A stretch of 64,000 nt of DNA, from assembly GCA_034436355.1 (NCBI GenBank), contig DAOTVQ010000019.1, positions 96,944 through 160,943 on the forward strand, given 5' to 3'. Source of the stretch: CP2-2F sp034436355 (GTDB lineage Bacteria > Chloroflexota > Anaerolineae > Aggregatilineales > UBA2796). This document shows positions 59,887-64,000 of this stretch, one piece after another. Made by a program: the position numbers and the translations under genes. Each line of letters starts with the position of its first letter. The first letter of the stretch is position 1. The notes under the pieces were generated by a model. The model saw only the letters and a program-made list of their open reading frames with translations, was not told the DNA's origin and did no database searches.

Positions 59887-60636
59887 ATGCGAAAGCGATA
59901 TAGTGGCTTGCTGCTCGCATTGCTACTTGGCATCTTCGGGTTAGTGAGCTGCGGTGGCTTACCGCCAATGCAATTGGTTGTGGTCATCTCGCCCACACCT
60001 GATCCCAATACGCTTATTATCACGGTTACGCCTGCTGCACCTGCAGCCGCAACACCCGTGCCGACAACGGCTGCCCTTAACCCAACTGCGACCATTCCGA
60101 CTTTAGCCGTTGCCTCACCACAGGCACCCCAGACCACTGAGACGCTGCTGCCAAGCCCGACGCCGACCCTGAACGCCTTCCCAACCGAGACGCGGGCGCA
60201 ATTGTTCATTGCCCAGCAGGATTTTCAGAACGGCTTTATGTTCTGGATTAGCACGCGCAATGTGATTTGGGTGCTGATCACCACGCCGGGCAATCCTAAC
60301 ACAGGCGAATGGCGCGTGTATCCTGATACCTTCATGGAAGGTGAGCCTGAATTTGACCCGAACTTGACGCCGCCCACCGAGAACTTCTACCAGCCACGGC
60401 GCGGTTTTGGCAAGCTATGGCGCACAACACCGGGCTTGCGTGAGGAACTTGGTTGGGCAACCACACCCGAATTTGCCCTAAACACTTCTTACGTCTATCA
60501 GCCGGGCGGCGTGATTGATGCAGAGGGCAAGTGGGTGCCGGGTCCAGGCAAGCATTTCATCACCACGCTAGGGCGGCAAACCTTTGCCCTGATCGAGAGC
60601 GCAGATGGCTTTGGGCGTTGGGAGCGCGTGGGCTAG
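59887..60636 (+). CDS. Lipoprotein with LGFP-like C-terminal repeats
   Basis: The protein is 249 residues from ATG 59887 (GGAG seven bases upstream). Signal peptide and lipobox LVSC are near residue 20, followed by a Thr/Pro/Ala tether of about 80 residues. The folded part contains two GxxxxLWRT...LGWATTPE-like units that recall LGFP repeats of surface proteins. No enzyme motif is visible. It is probably a surface-exposed binding or structural lipoprotein. Confidence 0.75.
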   Translation: MRKRYSGLLLALLLGIFGLVSCGGLPPMQLVVVISPTPDPNTLIITVTPAAPAAATPVPTTAALNPTATIPTLAVASPQAPQTTETLLPSPTPTLNAFPTETRAQLFIAQQDFQNGFMFWISTRNVIWVLITTPGNPNTGEWRVYPDTFMEGEPEFDPNLTPPTENFYQPRRGFGKLWRTTPGLREELGWATTPEFALNTSYVYQPGGVIDAEGKWVPGPGKHFITTLGRQTFALIESADGFGRWERVG

Positions 60637-60641
60637 AATAG

Positions 60642-61829
60642 CTACCTCAGCGCCGCGGCAGGCTGTGGGCGCGGATATGTGGCATACTGCAAAGTGGCTC
60701 TGCCCTGAGAGTCTAGCGTGAACCACGCCAAATGGAGTGCATTGTTGCTGCTGAGTGCCGCTGCCACACCACCGCTCAAACTCTCGCCCTCAGGCGCAGC
60801 GCTGATCTGACGCACCCGAAAGACGCCCTGCCGCGTCAGCCCGCCGTAGGCAATCTGATTAGGCGGCAAGTTGCCAACCAACGTTGGTGCGCCGCCTTGC
60901 AGTGGATCGGCATGCGGAATGCTCACGCCGCGCAGATTGGGCGGCAGCGCGCTGAGATCAAGCGCTGTGCTGCGGCTGCTGGCTGTCTGCGGAAAACTAA
61001 TGCCTGCCAGCCGCGCCGATTCGCCCGTTGCCGCCACACTAACGATGTTCCACACCACATAAACATGCTGTCCATCTGTGCCAACGCTGAGCGATTCGAA
61101 AAACTGCCCATCCTCAAGGCGCAGCACGGCAAGCGGAATCGGTGAGGGCAGGCTTGGCGCCGTCTGCTCAAGCTGCACAGTGCTGAACGCCATATACATC
61201 AACGACCATAACGCACCGCTGCTTGGTGTTAACCACAGCACATGCAGCCGATCCGCACTATCGAGGGCAGCCGTTGGCAGGTGCGCCGTCTCGGCAAGGC
61301 GCACTGCCCCACGCGGACGCCCTAAGCCGTCCACCGTCAGCACCAACAGTTCCCCTTCATTGGCGGCAAGCACAATCATCCCACCGTCTGGGGCTGACAA
61401 TGCGCTGTAGGTTTTGGCGTGGGCAAGTTCATAAGGCGCACGCCGCAATCTGCCGTCAGCTTCTATGGTTGCACTCACCAAGCGCGGCAGGCTGCCCTCA
61501 GCCGCCTCCAGCCATAGCAGCGCCAAGCGCCGATCTGCTAAGGGCAGCAGGCTCAGACGGTGCGGCTGTGCGCTGATCGGGAAATGCAGCGCACGATCAG
61601 AGTCTGATGCCTGAAGGTAAAGGTCAGGTACTGCCAGATCGCCCGTCCATGCCAGCCAAGCGCCGCGCCGCGAAGCGCTGATCGCGGCTGCGCTTTGTGG
61701 TGGCAGGTTGGTGGCAAGACGCGTTATTCCAACTTCATAACGGCGTTCCGCAGCGCAGCCAACTAAGAGAACCATGCATAGTATAATTGCAAAAGATCGG
61801 GTAAAACCTATCCTGAGATGGTTGTTCAT
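60642..61829 (-). CDS. Beta-propeller lipoprotein, sialidase-like fold
   Basis: The protein is 395 residues from ATG 61829; an upstream in-frame start 15 codons earlier is less likely. The lipobox is LLVGC near residue 23. The body is a chain of Ala/Leu-rich beta units with repeated LHVLWL, VYVVWN and LHLAWF motifs, as in exo-sialidase or BNR propellers, but without a clear Asp box. Its stop lies five bases from the convergent lipoprotein gene. The role is unknown. Confidence 0.7.
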   Translation of the reverse strand: MNNHLRIGFTRSFAIILCMVLLVGCAAERRYEVGITRLATNLPPQSAAAISASRRGAWLAWTGDLAVPDLYLQASDSDRALHFPISAQPHRLSLLPLADRRLALLWLEAAEGSLPRLVSATIEADGRLRRAPYELAHAKTYSALSAPDGGMIVLAANEGELLVLTVDGLGRPRGAVRLAETAHLPTAALDSADRLHVLWLTPSSGALWSLMYMAFSTVQLEQTAPSLPSPIPLAVLRLEDGQFFESLSVGTDGQHVYVVWNIVSVAATGESARLAGISFPQTASSRSTALDLSALPPNLRGVSIPHADPLQGGAPTLVGNLPPNQIAYGGLTRQGVFRVRQISAAPEGESLSGGVAAALSSNNALHLAWFTLDSQGRATLQYATYPRPQPAAALR

Positions 61830-61922
61830 ACGTTTCTTTCGGGTATGATTGATCGTATAGTGGATAAGGCACACTTTTCACCCTTTGCGCTGTGCAAGCC
61901 GCTGGTTTAGGAGATCATAGGC

Positions 61923-62366
61923 ATGGTAGAACCCTTCAACACCACAAGCAACGGGCGCGGCACAACACGCCTTGATGAAGATACCCTCTCTCGCCAACCT
62001 ACTATTCAGCCCTTTTATAGTGCGGATACCGTATTGGGCTGGCGCGTTACGCTTTTGGTGCAGGGTGAGAATGCCAAGCCGCTGCGCCTTGAAATCACTG
62101 AACGGGCAGCCATTGGTCGCCCTGATGAAGTGGATGGCTTCACACCCGAAATTGATCTTACCCAGTTCAATGGGCGTGATAAAGGCGTTTCGCGCCGCCA
62201 CGCCGAGTTTGTGGTGATTGATAACCGTTTGCACCTGCGCGATTTGGGCAGCACCAACGGCACGCGCCTCAATGGTCAGTTGCTCTATCCAAACCGCGAC
62301 TATCGCTTGAGCGATGGCGATCTGCTCCAGTTTGGACACCTGTTTATGGTCATCAAGCTGCGTTAG
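61923..62366 (+). CDS. FHA-domain protein
   Basis: The 147-residue protein is almost only an FHA domain. It has IGRPDEVDG near residue 60, GVSRRHAEFVV near 90 with the Ser/Arg that bind phosphothreonine, and LGSTNGTRLNG near 110. The first 35 residues are disordered. It would dock to Thr-phosphorylated partners of Ser/Thr kinases. AGGAG lies nine bases before the ATG. It ends four bases inside mnmA, which is convergent. Confidence 0.92.
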   Translation: MVEPFNTTSNGRGTTRLDEDTLSRQPTIQPFYSADTVLGWRVTLLVQGENAKPLRLEITERAAIGRPDEVDGFTPEIDLTQFNGRDKGVSRRHAEFVVIDNRLHLRDLGSTNGTRLNGQLLYPNRDYRLSDGDLLQFGHLFMVIKLR

Positions 62367-63463
62367 GCATGGTGCGGCTTCTCGATGATGCCGCCACCCA
62401 AGCAAACCTCTCCCTGATAAAAGACGACCCCCTGACCGGGTGTAATATCGCGCAGTGGCACCTCAAAATCTACCTGAGCGCGCTGATTGGGCAGTGCCGT
62501 CACACGGGCAGGTATGGGCTGTGCCTTATAGCGAATCTTCACCTGTGCCTGAATGGGTGTGCTTGGCGGCGTACCGCTTACCCAATTCACACGGGCTGCC
62601 GTCAGCTGCGCCTTGCCTAGCTCATCTTTGGTACCAACAATGACGGCATTCTGCGCTGTATCCAAGGCGATCACATACAGCGGCTCTGTGCTGGCAATGC
62701 CTAATCCCTTGCGCTGCCCAATCGTATAGTTTGGCAAGCCGTCATGCCTGCCAAGCACGCGCCCATCCCGCGTCTTGATGTCGCCCGCCGCCCCAGTCTG
62801 CTTGCCGATTAAGGTTGGGCTGTGTTCGCGTAGAAAGCGCCGATAATCGCCATCGGCAAGGAAGCACAAATCTTGGCTATCGCCCTTTGAGGCAACCCCT
62901 AATCCAAGTTCGGCGGCAATTTCGCGCACGTGTGCCTTGTGATGCTCACCGATGGGAAACAGCACCCGCGAAAGCTGCGCTTGTCCCATCACGCTTAGCA
63001 CATAGCTCTGATCTTTGCCCTCGTCCAAGCCCTTCAGCAATTGGAAGCTGCCATCAGGTGCTTGGCGCACCCGCGCATAGTGACCAGTTGCCAGATAGTC
63101 TGCCTCCAACGAGAGCGCATGGTTCAGCAGCCACTCAAAGCGGATGTGGCGGTTGCACTCTAAACACGGGTTGGGCGTGACGCCTTGCGCGTACTGTTCT
63201 ACGAAAAACTGCACGATGCTGCGCTTGAATACGTCTTGCGTATCCAAGACGTAGAATGGAATGCCTAGTTTGCGGGCAACTCTGCCGGCGTCAGTCATTT
63301 GGTCGGGTGTGCAGCAGCGGTTATAGCCGTGCGCGCCTTCGCCATCTTCCGCCCACAGCCGCATCATAATGCCGATCACTTCGTAGCCCGCCCGCACCAT
63401 CAAGGCAGCCGCCACCGAACTATCTACGCCGCCACTCATGGCGACGACCACACGCTTTGTCAT
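62363..63463 (-). CDS. mnmA: tRNA-specific 2-thiouridylase
   Basis: The protein is 366 residues from ATG 63463 (AGGA five bases upstream); the frame extends about 49 codons upstream without a site. The PP-loop SGGVDSSVAAAL is near residue 10. The catalytic cysteines are in NPCLECNRHIRF and SQDLCFLADGD. It makes 2-thiouridine at the wobble base of tRNA-Lys, -Glu and -Gln in the cytoplasm. A tRNA-Lys gene lies upstream on the other strand. Confidence 0.96.
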   Translation of the reverse strand: MTKRVVVAMSGGVDSSVAAALMVRAGYEVIGIMMRLWAEDGEGAHGYNRCCTPDQMTDAGRVARKLGIPFYVLDTQDVFKRSIVQFFVEQYAQGVTPNPCLECNRHIRFEWLLNHALSLEADYLATGHYARVRQAPDGSFQLLKGLDEGKDQSYVLSVMGQAQLSRVLFPIGEHHKAHVREIAAELGLGVASKGDSQDLCFLADGDYRRFLREHSPTLIGKQTGAAGDIKTRDGRVLGRHDGLPNYTIGQRKGLGIASTEPLYVIALDTAQNAVIVGTKDELGKAQLTAARVNWVSGTPPSTPIQAQVKIRYKAQPIPARVTALPNQRAQVDFEVPLRDITPGQGVVFYQGEVCLGGGIIEKPHHA

Positions 63464-63619
63464 AGCCTTCCTACACAAACTTACCCAAGCCTTAGGTGAA
63501 TCATAGCATAGGAACGCCCAAAGGCTAGGTGCAAGTGGCAGGTAGCACAGCGAATTTTTGTGGTGTCGCTTGGCTTCGCATAGAGTGGCGGCGCCTCTAA
63601 AAACGCTCAAAATCTAGGA

Positions 63620-63647
63620 TTGACAAGCTGTTTGGGCAGGCTATAAT
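63620..63647 (+). promoter_or_regulatory. Promoter of tRNA-Lys
   Basis: TTGACA (63620-63625) and TATAAT (63642-63647) are 16 bases apart; the tRNA begins 15 bases later. Confidence 0.8.
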
Positions 63648-63661
63648 AGTGGAGGTAGTTA

Positions 63662-63734
63662 GGCTCCGTAGCTCAATTGGCAGAGCAGTTGACTCTTAAT
63701 CAATTGGTTAGAGGTTCGAGTCCTCTCGGAGTCA
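63662..63734 (+). tRNA. tRNA-Lys (CUU)
   Basis: A cloverleaf of 73 bases. Acceptor GGCTCCG pairs with CGGAGTC (one G-T), the D arm is GCTC...GAGC, the anticodon arm is GTTGA-CTCTTAA-TCAAT with CTT at 63695-63697, and the T arm is AGAGG-TTCGAGT-CCTCT. CCA is not encoded. It is next to a recombinase gene. Confidence 0.95.
63698..63712 (+). repeat. att-like repeat inside tRNA-Lys
   Basis: AATCAATTGGTTAGA in the anticodon arm and variable loop recurs, with one change, at 63788-63802 downstream of the tRNA. Confidence 0.45.
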
Positions 63735-63787
63735 CTCCCCATCAGGGTAAACACCCTTTCACTATCTCGGACACAGCCCTGACACAA

Positions 63788-63802
63788 AATCAATTGGCTA
63801 GA
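63788..63802 (+). repeat. att-like repeat beyond tRNA-Lys
   Basis: AATCAATTGGCTAGA differs by one base from the tRNA segment at 63698-63712. It lies between the tRNA and the recombinase terminator. Confidence 0.45.
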
Positions 63803-63808
63803 AATGGC

Positions 63809-63843
63809 AAAAAAAGCGCCTAGCGGTAAGTGCTGGGCGCTTT
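63809..63843 (-). terminator. Rho-independent terminator of the recombinase gene
   Basis: On the minus strand AAAGCGCC...GGCGCTTT forms the stem, followed by seven T. It is 14 bases beyond the recombinase stop. Confidence 0.8.
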
Positions 63844-63856
63844 CAGTTGTGAGAGG

Positions 63857-64000
63857 TCACTTGGAATCGGTGAGGTGGCGCGCAGCGGAAAAACGGCTGT
63901 GGCGTAAAGCCAACTCATGGGTGTTGAACACGGCGTAGAAGTCAGCCGTCACACTCACGCTGCTATGCCCTAGCAGTTGTGAAACAGTGGCAAGGTCGTT
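63857..64000 (-). CDS. Tyrosine recombinase/integrase, C-terminal end
   Basis: This partial gene of 47 residues continues past the window's right edge. It shows the closing signature of the family: DLATVSQLLGHSSVSVTADFYAVF. The LGH carries the second catalytic His and the Tyr of DFYAV is the nucleophile that joins DNA. A short tail of about 20 residues follows. Its position beside tRNA-Lys with its 3' end facing the tRNA is the usual arrangement for an integrated phage or island. It was found by reading the sequence directly, because the fragment lacks a start. Confidence 0.88.
   Translation of the reverse strand, partial: NDLATVSQLLGHSSVSVTADFYAVFNTHELALRHSRFSAARHLTDSK

Noticed and set aside
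63744..63759. Strong terminator directly after tRNA-Lys
   Set aside because: AGGGT-AAAC-ACCCT with TT is only a five-pair stem; it may help but is too weak to call.

Overview
The window looks like chromosomal DNA of a Chloroflexota bacterium, probably an Anaerolineae-like lineage. This is inferred from style rather than from a marker gene. Supporting signs are lipoproteins with long Thr/Pro/Ala linkers, WD40 proteins with Thr-rich N-termini, a BTAD regulator, a baseplate-J-like membrane protein fused end to start with ruvX, and an ArsR/ArsM pair. The base composition is G+C-rich with short A+T-rich intergenic islands. Most starts have a GGAG-type ribosome site. Promoters fall into two looks: TTGACA-16/17-TATAAT, and an extended -10 of the form TGnTACAAT.

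Layout. 0-4.5 kb: the end of a sugar-acid kinase gene, an SH3 membrane protein, an 8-oxoguanine-deaminase-like amidohydrolase, an orphan CARF-HEPN CRISPR-associated RNase gene flanked by 21-bp direct repeats, and a small membrane protein. 4.7-9.4 kb: rpmF, fabD, the baseplate-J-like protein, ruvX and an acyl-CoA dehydrogenase. 9.4-16 kb: a NatAB-like ABC exporter, a double GNAT protein and an amino-acid-binding lipoprotein. 16-18.5 kb: an arsenic methylation operon (arsR, arsM, small Cys protein) and an HNH nuclease/small protein pair between 40-bp repeats. 18.6-21 kb: metB-like and thrB. 21-33.6 kb: an envelope polysaccharide region (GT2, WD40, Wzz/tyrosine kinase, PglF/WbpM-like dehydratase, DegT aminotransferase, PglC-like transferase, GNAT, methyltransferase) bordered by a second WD40 paralogue. 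33.8-38.4 kb: an OmpR-type regulator, a small Cys protein and a multi-GAF histidine kinase. 38.4-44.6 kb: tRNA-Asn, Uma2, a PH-domain protein, ruvB, a polyprenyl synthase, a phytase-like esterase and a broken secreted protein. 45-56 kb: mreC/mreB, a quinone-reductase-like enzyme, an amylase lipoprotein, hisS, a BTAD protein and a CtpA-type protease. 56-64 kb: duplicated small genes, a ParB-like/phosphoesterase pair, lipoproteins, an FHA protein, mnmA, tRNA-Lys and the end of a tyrosine recombinase.

The most striking layer is non-coding. At least five dispersed repeat families occupy the gaps: an approximately 95-bp element in four copies, an approximately 140-bp MITE-like element in three copies (one apparently supplying a -35 box to the next gene), a 63-bp double palindrome in two full copies and one shortened copy, a 40-bp repeat around the HNH pair, and a small hairpin in two copies. 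Two genes carry single-base deletions that split otherwise continuous proteins, at about 27,305 and 44,057. Both could be assembly errors or real mutations. No CRISPR array, cas1/cas2 or transposase gene was seen.
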